Shown here: positions 54,730 to 64,000 of the stretch, in pieces
Position numbering within the stretch: the stretch's first letter is position 1
How the letters are laid out: the number at the start of each line of letters is the position of its first letter
Assembly (NCBI GenBank): GCA_028751875.1
Contig: CM054141.1
Span: 73,081,675 to 73,145,674, forward strand
Length of the DNA: 64,000 nucleotides
Direction: 5' to 3'
Source: Rapana venosa
Lineage: Eukaryota; Mollusca; Gastropoda; Neogastropoda; Muricidae
Notes under the pieces: generated by a model
Told to the model about the DNA's origin: nothing
What the model saw: the letters and a program-made list of their open reading frames with translations, nothing else
Databases searched by the model: none
Made by a program: the position numbers and the translations under genes

Positions 54730-54984
54730 TAATATACAGTACTTATAATAAGAATAGCAGCCTCTATACCACCCCTGCCTACACTTGAAGGTCTGTGATG
54801 AGGGTTGTTGGCATGCAGTCTTCAAGTGATGCAACTTCCATGCCAGCTGGGATCAAGATGAGACAAGGCCTGTGTGAAAAGGCCAGGGCTGCACTCTGTT
54901 TCTATGGCAGCATCAAAGACTTGTTCAGAATCACAGCTGCAGTAACACACGCCTGCTTGTTATCTCCCTTTTCTTTCAAGCTGG
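54730..54984 (+). other. Possible 3' exon or UTR before the 44-bp array
   Basis: An ATG at 54798 opens a frame (MRVVGMQSSSDATSMPAGIK, KARAALCFYGSIKDLF) that ends inside the first array unit. No splice site was chosen. The text just before the array ends in AATAAAC, like a poly(A) region. Confidence 0.2.
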
Positions 54985-56520
54985 CACAGAATGTCCGATG
55001 GCATTTCTTTCCTTACAATAAACATCGTCTTCATATCTGAAACATCGTCTTCATATCTGAAGCTTCCCTTCTTTCCTTACAATAAACATCGTCTTCATAA
55101 CTGAATCTTCACTTCTTTCCTTACAATAAACATCGTCTTCATATCTGAATCTTCACTTCTTTCCTTACAATAAACATCGTCTTCATATCTGAATCTTCCC
55201 TTCTTTCCTTACAATAAACATCGTCTTCATATCTGAATCTTCCCTTCTTTCCTTACAATAAACATCGTCTTCATATCTGAATCTTCCCTTCTTTCCTTAC
55301 AATAAACATCGTCTTCATATCTGAATCTTCCCTTCTTTCCTTACAATAAACATCGTCTTCATATCTGAATCTTCCCTTCTTTCCTTACAATAAACATCGT
55401 CTTCATATTATCTGAATCTTCACTTCTTTCCTTACAATAAACATCGTCTTCATATCTGAATCTTCACTTCTTTCCTTACAATAAACATCGTCTTCATATC
55501 TGAATCTTCCCTTCTTTCCTTACAATAAACATCGTCTTCATATCTGAATCTTCCATTCTTTCCTTGCAATAAACATCGTCTTCATATCTGAATCTTCCCT
55601 TCTTTCCTTACAATAAACATCGTCTTCATATCTAAACCTTCCCTTCTTTCCTTACAATAAACATCGTCTTCATATCTAAACCTTCCCTTCTTTCCTTGCA
55701 ATAAACATCGTCTTCATATCTGAATCTTCCCTTCTTTCCTTGCAATAAACATCGTCTTCATATCTGAATCTTCCCTTCTTTCCTTACAATAAACATCGTC
55801 TTCATATCTAAACCTTCCCTTCTTTCCTTACAATAAACATCGTCTTCATATCTAAACCTTCCCTTCTTTCCTTGCAATAAACATCGTCTTCATATCTGAA
55901 TCTTCCCTTCTTTCCTTGCAATAAACATCGTCTTCATATCTGAATCTTCCCTTCTTTCCTTACAATAAACATCGTCTTCATATCTGAATCTTCCCTTCTT
56001 TCCTTACAATAAACATCGTCTTCATATCTGAATCTTCCCTTCTTTCCTTGCAATAAACATCGTCTTCATATCTGAATCTTCCCTTCTTTCCTTGCAATAA
56101 ACATCGTCTTCATATCTAAACCTTTCCTTCTTTCCTTGCAATAAACATCGTCTTCATATCTGAATCTTCCCTTCTTTCCTTGCAATAAACATCGTCTTCA
56201 TATCTGAATCTTCCCTTCTTTCCTTACAATAAACATCGTCTTCATATCTGAATCTTCCCTTCTTTCCTTACAATAAACATCGTCTTCATATCTGAATCTT
56301 CACTTCTTTCCTTACAATAAACATCGTCTTCATATCTGAATCTTCACTTCTTTCCTTACAATAAACATCGTCTTCATATCTGAATCTTCACTTCTTTCCT
56401 TACAATAAACATCGTCTTCATATCTGAATCTTCCCTTCTTTCCTTACAATAAACATCGTCTTCATATCTAAACCTTTCCTTCTTTCCTTGCAATAAACAT
56501 CGTCTTCATAGCTGAATCTT
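54985..56520. repeat. 44-bp minisatellite with AATAAA in nearly every unit
   Basis: Unit CTTCCCTTCTTTCCTTACAA plus TAAACATCGTCTTCATATCTGAAT-like sequence, about 34 copies. Variants: TTACAATAAA/TTGCAATAAA, CTGAATC/CTAAACC, CCCTTC/CACTTC. One unit near 55405 has an extra ATT. Confidence 0.97.
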
Positions 56521-56524
56521 CACT

Positions 56525-56830
56525 TCTTTCTGAAGTGCTTCAGAAGTGGCGGGGGCTGTGCAGTGCAGTGCAGTGCCCAGACAGGGTGTGGCGGGCAGAC
56601 GATTCCGGAAAGAAAACGACCGCGTGTTCTCGAAGCGAATAATGGCGGGTCTGAACGTTTGCATAGAAGAGTGTGGGGAGTGTGATGGCGAGAGAGGAAG
56701 CAGATAGAAGCTGGAATCAATCACCGGGAGTGTTAGTGGGGTGGTGTGGAGTGATGTGAGGTGGAGGTGAGTGCATGTGGCGGACATTCCGGGGGTGATT
56801 TGCGTGGGTGTGTTGTGAAGTGGTGTGGAT
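56525..56830. other. GC-moderate stretch, no gene called
   Basis: A minus-strand frame of 93 codons (56506-56787) is Ser/Pro/Thr-rich and unsupported. GTGCA direct repeats lie near 56560. Confidence 0.3.
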
Positions 56831-56869
56831 GTGGGGTGATAAGTGTGTTTGTGTATGTGTGTGTGTGGG

Positions 56870-56983
56870 TGTGTGTGTGTGTGGTGTGGTGTGTGTGTGT
56901 GTGTGTGGTGTGGTGGTGTGTGTAGTGTGTGTTGGTGTGGTGTGTGTGTGTGTGTGGTGTGTGTGTGTGGTGTGTGTGGTGTG

Positions 56984-57040
<57 letters not shown>

Positions 57041-57393
57041 GTGTGTGTGTGTGTGTGTGTGTTGTGTGTGTGTGTGTGTGGTGTGTGTGTGTGTGGTGGT
57101 GTGTGTGGTGTGTGTGTGTGTGTGGTGTGTGTGTGTGTTGTGTGTGTGTGTGTGTGTGGTGTTGTGTGTGTTGTGGTTGTGTGTGTGTGTGTGTGGTGTG
57201 TGTGTGGTGTGTGTGTGGTGTGGTGTGTGTGTGTGTGTGTGTGTGGTGTGTGTGTGTGTGTGTGGTGTGTGTGTGGTGTGTGTGGTGTTGTGTTTGTGTG
57301 TGGTTGTGTGTGTGGTGTGTGTGTTTGGTGTGTGTGTGTGTGTGTGTGTTGGTTGTGTGTGTGTGTGGTTGTGTGTGTGTGTGTGTGGTGTGT

Positions 57394-57425
<32 letters not shown>

Positions 57426-57452
57426 GGTGGTGTGTGTGTGTGGGTGTGTGTA
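56870..57452. repeat. Irregular (GT)n, 580 bp
   Basis: GT run broken by frequent GG and TT slips. The long CVCVCV frames here are artefacts. Confidence 0.96.
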
Positions 57453-57621
57453 TTATCGGCCTGCCTGCTCACAGTATTGTGGCTGTATGTGAAGTTGCTG
57501 GAACATGACATGAACGGAGAAAAGCGTGAGCTAAAATAAATGCTTTAGTACTTCCTCAATGATAGTACCACGCCATCAGATCATTTCGCTTCATAACCAA
57601 GTTCCATATATCATCCTCATA

Positions 57622-57661
57622 TAATAATAATAATAATAATAATAACAACAACAACAACAAC

Positions 57662-57724
<63 letters not shown>

Positions 57725-57727
57725 CAA

Positions 57728-57779
<52 letters not shown>
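57622..57779. repeat. (AAT)n-(ATC)n compound microsatellite
   Basis: About 35 AAT triplets with a short AAC block, then about 18 ATC triplets. Confidence 0.97.
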
Positions 57780-57986
57780 TCTGTGCTAGTGGTTGAAGCC
57801 CACACAGCCACACAGCTGTCCCTGTCCTGTCGTGGACTTGCCCTGACATGGACTGACGACAAAGGGAGAAAGAGCAGGGTCTGTTCTGGTCTGACGGACA
57901 CAAATTGGCGCTGTCGCTGGATAATCCTGCCCGGATTGCTTGGGGAGCCCATCAGCTAGGGATCTCTTGGCATGAAATTAGCACAG

Positions 57987-57987
<1 letters not shown>

Positions 57988-58034
<47 letters not shown>

Positions 58035-58124
58035 AGCGTGTGAGTGCGTGAGTGCGTGCGTGCGTTTGTGCACGTGTGTGTGTGTGTGTGTGTGTGGGGT
58101 GTTGTGTGTGTGTGTGTGTGAGCG
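57988..58124. repeat. (GT)n with GTGC steps
   Basis: Two GT runs separated by GAGTGCGTGCGTGCG. Confidence 0.95.
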
Positions 58125-58356
58125 TGGTAAATGGTGCTGATAAAGGACACAAGCTAGGTGTTGCTGTGGTTGTCAACTGCTGTTTGTGGTTGTGTTGTTT
58201 CTGCTGCTGTAGAGTGAGGCCAGGCTCAGTGGACGACATCTGTCACCACAGCCAGAAAATCTGCAGACACAACCATTCATGGTGCGGTGAAGATTGTCAG
58301 TTTGAAAGAAATACTGCTTCCTACAGCAGGCAGACAAGCAGACAAATGAACAGAGG

Positions 58357-58662
<306 letters not shown>

Positions 58663-58782
58663 CAGAGAAGTTAAGTTGGTATCAGTTGAATCGCACAGAC
58701 CTGACTCATTCAACCTGTCTCACATTTTTTCTGTTATTGCTGCCCTCAGTGTGTGATCAGTGTCCCCTTTCACACTGCTGAC

Positions 58783-59080
58783 TGTGTCATTACCACGGGC
58801 TATCATGTTCTGCAGTGCAGTGCAGTGTGTCATTACCACGGGCTATCATGTTCTGCAGTGCAGCGTGTCATTACCATGGCCTATCATGTTCTGCAGTGCA
58901 ATTTGTCATTACCACGGGCTATCATGTTCTGCAGTGCACTGTGTCATTACCACAGCCTATCATGTTCTGCAGTGCAGTGCAGTGTGTCATTACCACGGGC
59001 TATCATGTTCTGCAGTGCACTGTGTCATTACCACGGGCTATCATGTTCTGCAGTGCACTGTGTCATTACCACGGGCTATC
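58783..59080. repeat. 36-bp minisatellite
   Basis: Unit GTGTCATTACCACGGGCTAT plus CATGTTCTGCAGTGCA, with an occasional extra GTGCA. Eight copies. The last runs into the LINE at 59085. Confidence 0.96.
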
Positions 59081-59084
59081 TTGG

Positions 59085-60155
59085 GTGACAAAAACGCTAA
59101 AATACTCTCTAAGCAAAAAGAAAGTAGCGTTTCAGAGCGGCAATAGAATGGCCTGCAGAACAATTCAAGAGAAACTTCAAGAAGAAATTCGAGAGTGTAA
59201 AAGATCTTATAAAGAGAAAGTTGAAGAACAGTTTCAGAGGGGTCATTTGGCTAATGCGTGGAAGGGTTGAAAGATACTTTCAGGGCAAGCAAACTAAAAA
59301 ATGTCAACACAGTCAATGCCACTAGAGGAACAAAACGCTTTTGCTGATGAACTGAATGATTTCTATTGCCGCTTTGAGCGTGAAGATCACAAACATGAGC
59401 TTCAATCTGTTCTTTCTAACCTGCAACAAAATGTCTATGATAATGATTCAGATGAAGATTTTACTGTTCATGCTACAGATGTTAAATCAGTATTTAAAGC
59501 ATTGCATGTGAGGAAGGCTGTGGGTGTGGATGGTATTTGTGGTCGGCTTTTAAAATCTTGTGCAGAGCAGCTGTGTCATGTTTTTAGTGATTTGTGTTCT
59601 CTGTCTTTGAAAGCATGCCATGTTCCAAGTCTGTGGAAAAAATAAATCATTTGTCCTGTTCCAAAAAATAATCACCCCAAATCTTTAAATGACTATAGAC
59701 CAGTAGCTCTCACTCCAATAGTAATGAAATGTTTTGAACGAATCGTTCTGAAACGGCTTCTTTTCTCTACTTCTTCATATCTAGATCCTCTTCAGTTTGC
59801 ATACAAAGCTAACAGAAGCACAAATGATGCTACAATTACCTTGCTGCATAATGTTTATTCCCACTTAGAAAAACCCGACTCCTTTGTTCGTATACTTTTC
59901 ATTGACTTCTCTTCTGCCTTTAATACCATTCAGCCCCATCTATTAGGTCTCAAACTGCTCTCAATAAATGTCTGTCCTCGGTTAATTCTCTGGATAATGA
60001 GCTTTTTGACACACCGGACACAGTTTGTTCGATTTCAAAAAGCCATATCCACTCAAAGATCAACTTCCACTGGTTCTCCCCAAGGCACTGTTCTGTCCCC
60101 CATCCTTTTCACCATTTACACAAATGACTGCACGGGCTCTGATCTTATACCGTTT
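59085..60155 (+). pseudogene. Rex1-like LINE, N-terminal part of RT
   Basis: The plus-strand frames, with several stops, give EEIRECKRSYKEKVEEQFQR, then VRKAVGVDGICGRLLKSCAE (RT entry), PKSLNDYRPVALTPIVMKCF, motif A ILFIDFSSAFNTIQPHLL and motif B TSTGSPQGTVLSPILFTIYT, breaking off at NDCTGSDLIPFL. SSAFNTIQPHLL and STGSPQGTVLSPILF are typical of the Rex1/Babar group of non-LTR elements. The element stops at about 60155, before motif C, where it meets an inverted second copy. Stop codons near 59270 and at 59645 show it is dead. Confidence 0.85.
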
Positions 60156-61036
60156 TTGTTTTTGATTTTGGCATTCGGAATCGTCGACCAGATGGAAGCA
60201 ATGCATAACGTTGTGAAAGCACGTGGGTTTTGTCAGTGGAAATGTCTTTAGCTTTTTCAGTCATCTGATTTTCATACAATGAATTTAGCGTCTTTTGCTT
60301 TTCTCCAACAATCTTTCCATACACATTCACAACTTAATACAATACGTTCTTGTTTTTTACATTCAAACAACCAAACCAGCATAAAAACCCATAAGACTGA
60401 TTCTACAAAACTGCGATAAAAACAAGCACATAATTTCTTTATTAACGTTCAGTGATCTCAGTTTTTGAAGGCAGTATATCCTTGATTGACATGTCTTATG
60501 TATAAAAGCAGTGTTTGCATTAACATAAAGCTTATCATCTAGAATTGTACCAAGATATTTGTACTCTAGCACTCTCTCTACTTTTGTTCCGTCTATGAAC
60601 AGATCAGGAACTTGGGGTGTATTTCTGCGAAAATCAATGAGCATTTCTTTGGTTTTGTTGACGTTTAAGTCAAGATAGTTATTTTTACACCATTTACAGA
60701 GCCTTTCTACTTCATCAAAATAAACAAAATTTGAGTTGGATACATCTAATAGAGCAGAGTCGTCTGAGTATTTTAAAACAGGTGTAAGTAATGTACCAGT
60801 GCAGTCATTACAAGGTAAAAAGTACCGGAGCTAAGACAGTGCCTTGTGGTGCACCAGTGGAAGTGGTTCTTTGTAATGATTTTTTCCCTTCAAAATAAAC
60901 ACACTGAAATCGATTGGTTAAAAAATTCACATTTTATTAAATAAGTTTCGGGTTAACTTTGAGTGATTGCAGCTTTTGGGCCATGAGATGTGGCTGAATC
61001 GTGTTAAATGCGGATGAAAAATCAACAAACACGACA
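60156..61036 (-). pseudogene. Rex1-like LINE, RT motif A to C-terminus, inverted
   Basis: On the minus strand from 61036: VFVDFSSAFNTIQPHLMAQK (motif A), stops, TSTGAPQGTVLAPVLF (motif B), a frameshift, LKYSDDSALLDVSN (motif C region, SDD), KTKEMLIDFRRNTP, LEYKYLGTILDDKL, CQSRIYCLQKLRSLN, then after more damage VNVYGKIVGEKQKTLNSLYE and LLPSGRRFRMPKSKTKT. The order is that of Rex1-type elements through almost the whole C-terminus. It overlaps the plus-strand copy in RT motifs A and B, so these are two copies and not one split element. Confidence 0.85.
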
Positions 61037-61082
61037 TAGACACACTTTCCATTATCCTCGAAATAAAAGAATACAAAAAACA
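61037..61082 (+). mobile_element. SINE family A tail scrap
   Basis: TTTCCATTATCCTCGAAATA and AAAGAATAC, just before (CA)n. Confidence 0.55.
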
Positions 61083-61088
61083 AAATAA

Positions 61089-61172
61089 ACACACACACAC
61101 ACACATACGCACACACGCACGCACGCACGCACGCACACACACATACACACACACTCACACACACACACACTC

Positions 61173-61270
<98 letters not shown>
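61089..61270. repeat. (CA)n microsatellite
   Basis: CA run with CGCA and CTCA steps in the first half. Confidence 0.97.
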
Positions 61271-61271
<1 letters not shown>

Positions 61272-61289
61272 AGACATTTGACAGAGAGA

Positions 61290-61560
61290 CAGGCAGTGAA
61301 TCAGCCGCTGGGCTGGAGATCACGCAGCCCACAAGAAAGTGAGATGTCCTGGGTTCGATTCTTGCTTGGATTTGGATGTCCCCATTTACTAGACCCTAAG
61401 TGGTGGTCTGGACACTTGTTCAGTGAAGGAGACGTTAAACTCAGGTCCCGCGTTCAACAGTCATATCTAGCGCACGCCCAAGAATCCAAGGCAACCATCA
61501 ACTTTCGTGGTTGGCAAATTTCTGTTCTGTACAACAAATTAGTGCAGGTAATTCAAAACA
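61290..61560 (+). mobile_element. SINE with a third head type and diverged B body
   Basis: Head GGGCTGGAGATCACGCAGCC, ending at B box GGGTTCGATTC. Body CATTTACTAGACCCTAAGTG, GTGGTCTGGACACTTG, AGGAGACGTTAAACTCAGGT, CCCGCGTTCAACAG, GCGCACGCCCAAGAATCC. The tail AACACTTTATTATTGTTCAA differs from families A and B. Confidence 0.65.
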
Positions 61561-61740
61561 CTTTATTATTGTTCAAATAATTCACATCATAGATTAGATA
61601 AAACAAAGCCGCTCTAAGAGAGGACCCTGCCAGACAGCATTGGAGTCAGGACCTGCCTGTGGCCTGCTGGTCTGCCCCCAGTGCCAGCTCAAGATGGGAA
61701 ACTGCTTGCAAGTTCTAGCAGGAATGACAGCTTTCCCCTT

Positions 61741-62246
61741 TAATAATAATAATAATAATAATAATAATGTATGGAATTTATATAGCGCTGAATCTTGTAA
61801 AGCAACAAATCAAAGCGCTCAGATTTTATTTCATACCACTTTAAGTCACGGCAGATTTCTCTCCGTGAAATTCGGGCTGCTCTCCCCGGGGAGAGCGGGA
61901 GAACGCGTCGCCACTTAGCGCTGCGCCACCCTTTCACCCTTTTTTTTTTTTTTTTTTTTTTCCTGCAGCTGTATTTGTTTCTCTATCAGAGTGGCTTTTT
62001 TCTAAGAAATTTGCCAGGGACAACTCTCTTGTTGCCGTGGGTTTTTTTACGTGCGCTAAATAATTACGTGTAACACACGGGACTTCGGTTTATCGTCTCA
62101 TCCGAAAGACTAGCGCCCAGACCACCACTCATGGTCTAATGGATGGGGGAAAAATTTCCGGTCCAAACGGGGTACGAACCGCCGCACACTTCAGACCCGG
62201 ACTTTTCGCTTTCTAGACAGGCGCGTTACCTCTAGACCACCGTAGC
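61741..62246 (-). mobile_element. SINE family B, full length with TATATAGCGC tail
   Basis: On the minus strand head GGTGGTCTAGAGGTAACGCG (A box) and GCGGTTCGTACCCCG (B box). Core GTCTTTCGGATGAGACGATA, AACCGAAGTCCCGTGTGTTA. CGCACGTAAAAAAACCCACG, GCAACAAGAGAGTTGTCCC, AAAAAAGCCACTCTGATAGA, an A-rich run, CTCTCCCCGGGGAGAGCAG, GTGACTTAAAGTGGTATGAA, then GAGCGCTTTGATTTGTTGC, CAGCGCTATATAAATTCCAT and (ATT)n. Confidence 0.9.
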
Positions 62247-62269
62247 TTTCACAGAGACAGTATTCATAA

Positions 62270-62410
62270 TCTGGGAGTGTCTATTGCATTCACAAGAATA
62301 GTGTGATATTCTTATCGCCTACCAAGGCTGCTATCGAAAGATGGGTAGAAAGAGGAGGAAAATAGGTTGAAAACAATCGTCAAGTTGTCCTGGATCTATT
62401 GGAGGAGAGA
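62270..62410. repeat. Dispersed repeat D1, partial copy 3
   Basis: GGGAGTGTCTATTGCATTCA, CAAGAATAGTGTGATATTC, GCTATCGAAAGATGGGTAGA, AAGAGGAGGAAAATAGG. Block order as in 34250-34450. Confidence 0.5.
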
Positions 62411-62680
62411 TAAGAGGTTCTGTCAACCCCAGCTGTAGTTCTTTTTATAGTTGTCTGCCCCTGCCTTTATTCTATGTATGTGTGTCCTGTCTGTCCGTTT
62501 GTCCGTGCAAATATGTGCTACGTCTTGAAAAACATTTCAATGGGAAACAGATCCTCTTCTGTTATAGAAATCCTAGGCTCTCTGCTAAAGAAATCTAGAA
62601 AGGAAATAATAACTAAAGTAACAAGGTAAAGGCTGGGTGAGTGACTTCAAGAATAGCTTTATTCAATTTTGATATTTAGT

Positions 62681-62780
62681 GTGTGTTTGGGTGTGTATGT
62701 GTGTATATGTGTGTGTATGTGTGTGTATATGTGTGTGTATGTGTGTGTGTATGTGTGTGTGTATGTGTGTGTGTGTGTGT

Positions 62781-62857
<77 letters not shown>
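62681..62857. repeat. (GT)n microsatellite
   Basis: GT run with regular TATG steps in the first half and perfect GT in the second. Confidence 0.97.
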
Positions 62858-62939
62858 GTGGACATAATGAGTAAAGCTACAGGCCAGGACTAATCATTGA
62901 TACCAGAGTTGATCGTCCTCTGCCTGTCTGTACTGACCC

Positions 62940-63160
62940 CAAAGCATCAGTGTCCTGACTGCAGTGACAGGCAACACAGTGTCCAAAGCATCAGTGTCCT
63001 GACTGCAGTGGCATGCAACACAGTGTCCAAAGCATCATTGTCCTGACTGCAGTGGCATGCAACACAGTGTCCAAAGCATCAGTGTCCTGACTGCAGTGGC
63101 ATGCAACACAGTGTCCAAAGCATCATTGTCCTGACTGCAGTGGCATGCAACAGGGCTTCA
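62940..63160. repeat. 44-bp minisatellite
   Basis: Unit CCAAAGCATCAGTGTCCTGA plus CTGCAGTGGCATGCAACACAGTGT-like sequence, five copies. Confidence 0.96.
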
Positions 63161-63186
63161 TTCAGGCTTTCTAGCCCTAATAACCA

Positions 63187-63191
<5 letters not shown>

Positions 63192-63240
<49 letters not shown>

Positions 63241-63274
63241 TTTGTTGTGTGTGTGTGTGTATGTGTGTGTGTGT
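63192..63274. repeat. (GT)n microsatellite
   Basis: GT run with TATG and TTTG steps. Confidence 0.96.
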
Positions 63275-63339
63275 AAACGTTGACTTTAACACCTGCATGC
63301 TTCTTTTCTTTCTGTTCCTTTGTCGTCCTTCAGTACTTT

Positions 63340-64000
63340 TCCTGTTATCACAGAAGAGGATGTGTGGTTATTGGGAGACTACTTACTGTTGCTGTCATCG
63401 CAGAAGAGGATGTCTAGGAGACTACTTACTGTTGCTGTCATTGCAGAAGAGGATGTCTAGGAGATTACTTACTGTTGCTGTCATCGCAGAAGAGGATGTC
63501 TAGGAGACTACTTACTGTTGTCATTGCAGAAGAGGATGTCTAGGAGACTACTTACTGTTGCTGTCATCACAGAAGAGGATGTCTAGGAGACTACTTACTG
63601 CTGTCATTGCAGAAGAGGATGTCTAGGAGACTACTTACTGTTGCTGTCATCGCAGAAGAGGATGTCTAGGAGACTACTTACTGTTGCTGTCATCGCAGAA
63701 GAGGATGTCTAGGAGACTACTTACTGTTGCTGTCATTGCAGAAGAGGATGTCTAGGAGACTACTTACTGTTGCTGTCATTGCAGAAGAGGATGTCTAGGA
63801 GACTACTTACTGCTGTCATTGCAGAAGAGGATGTCTAGGAGACTACTTACTGTTGCTGTCATCGCAGAAGAGGATGTCTAGGAGACTACTTACTGCTGTC
63901 ATTGCAGAAGAGGATGTCTAGGAGACTACTTACTGTTGCTGTCATCGCAGAAGAGGATGTCTAGGAGACTACTTACTGTTGCTGTCATTGCAGAAGAGGA
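63340..64000. repeat. 43/40-bp minisatellite, cut by window end
   Basis: Unit GTTGCTGTCATCGCAGAAGA plus GGATGTCTAGGAGACTACTTACT, with a 40-bp form lacking three bases, and ATCGC/ATTGC alternation. About 16 copies, continuing past 64000. Confidence 0.96.

Noticed and set aside
58213..58345. Exon after TTGTTTCTGCTGCTGTAG with a Cys-rich frame (DICHHSQKICRHNHSWCGED)
   Set aside because: A second frame ending in TGA after 25 codons is equally good, and the Cys-rich frame runs into (GA)n. Its phase would fit 48381-48467, but 10 kb separates them and no other support exists.
60145..60330. Separate small gene on the minus strand (KAKDISTDKTHVLSQRYALL)
   Set aside because: This is the C-terminus of the inverted Rex1-like LINE, not an independent gene.
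59085..61036. Twin-priming inversion of a single Rex1-like insertion
   Set aside because: Both halves contain RT motifs A and B, and the halves converge, whereas twin priming gives non-overlapping divergent halves.

Overview
The window looks like animal nuclear DNA, most plausibly from a lophotrochozoan such as a gastropod or other mollusc. The evidence is indirect: very dense (GA)n and (CA)n microsatellites, long minisatellites, tRNA-headed SINEs with a conserved central core, and decayed non-LTR retrotransposons (LINEs). There are no operons, no bacterial-style gene spacing and no CRISPR array. No complete protein-coding gene is visible. Long open frames in the window are mostly tandem repeats or retroelement fragments. 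The host-gene signal is limited to short candidate exons with plausible splice sites, all of low to moderate confidence.

Layout. 0-10 kb: a 62-bp minisatellite beside LINE 3' fragments, then candidate exons at 2351-2424 and 5827-5913 whose splice phases match, with SINE copies around them. 10-15 kb: two related LINE fragments in tandem on the minus strand (11460-12953 and 13049-14152), each bounded by (GA)n. 14.4-20.3 kb: a nearly continuous belt of minisatellites, of which 17.8-18.9 kb looks like unreliable consensus. 20.8-21.8 kb: an unrecognised 206-codon ORF with a poly(A) signal. 22-29 kb: more minisatellites. 29.6-34.2 kb: two large arrays side by side (28/33-bp, then 21-bp). 34-36 kb: two unclassified dispersed repeats. 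36.5-37.8 kb: three 54-bp units carrying CRE palindromes, a 525-bp pentamer array ending in a SINE tail, a 69-bp foldback and a LINE 3' end in (GA)n. 38-41 kb: candidate exons on both strands, including a possible first exon with a signal peptide (40685-40961). 42-48 kb: many SINEs and a CCAAT/TATA/CRE-like cluster. 49.5-52.5 kb: the best-preserved LINE, with recognisable RT motifs and an exact in-frame 102-bp duplication. 54-56.5 kb: a chimeric SINE pair and a 44-bp array with an AATAAA in nearly every unit. 59.1-61.0 kb: two Rex1-like LINE pieces facing each other. 61.3-64 kb: SINEs and two more minisatellites, the last cut by the window end.

The retroelements and the simple repeats appear to be linked. 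SINE family A and the 49.6-52.4 kb LINE share a 3' tail, which suggests a partnership. SINE family B ends in pentamers, and one such tail seems to have grown into a 525-bp satellite. Six insertions abut (GA)n tracts, always with (TC)n on their sense strand, which suggests targeted insertion or priming at this microsatellite. Copy identities, divergence and family names could not be computed here.
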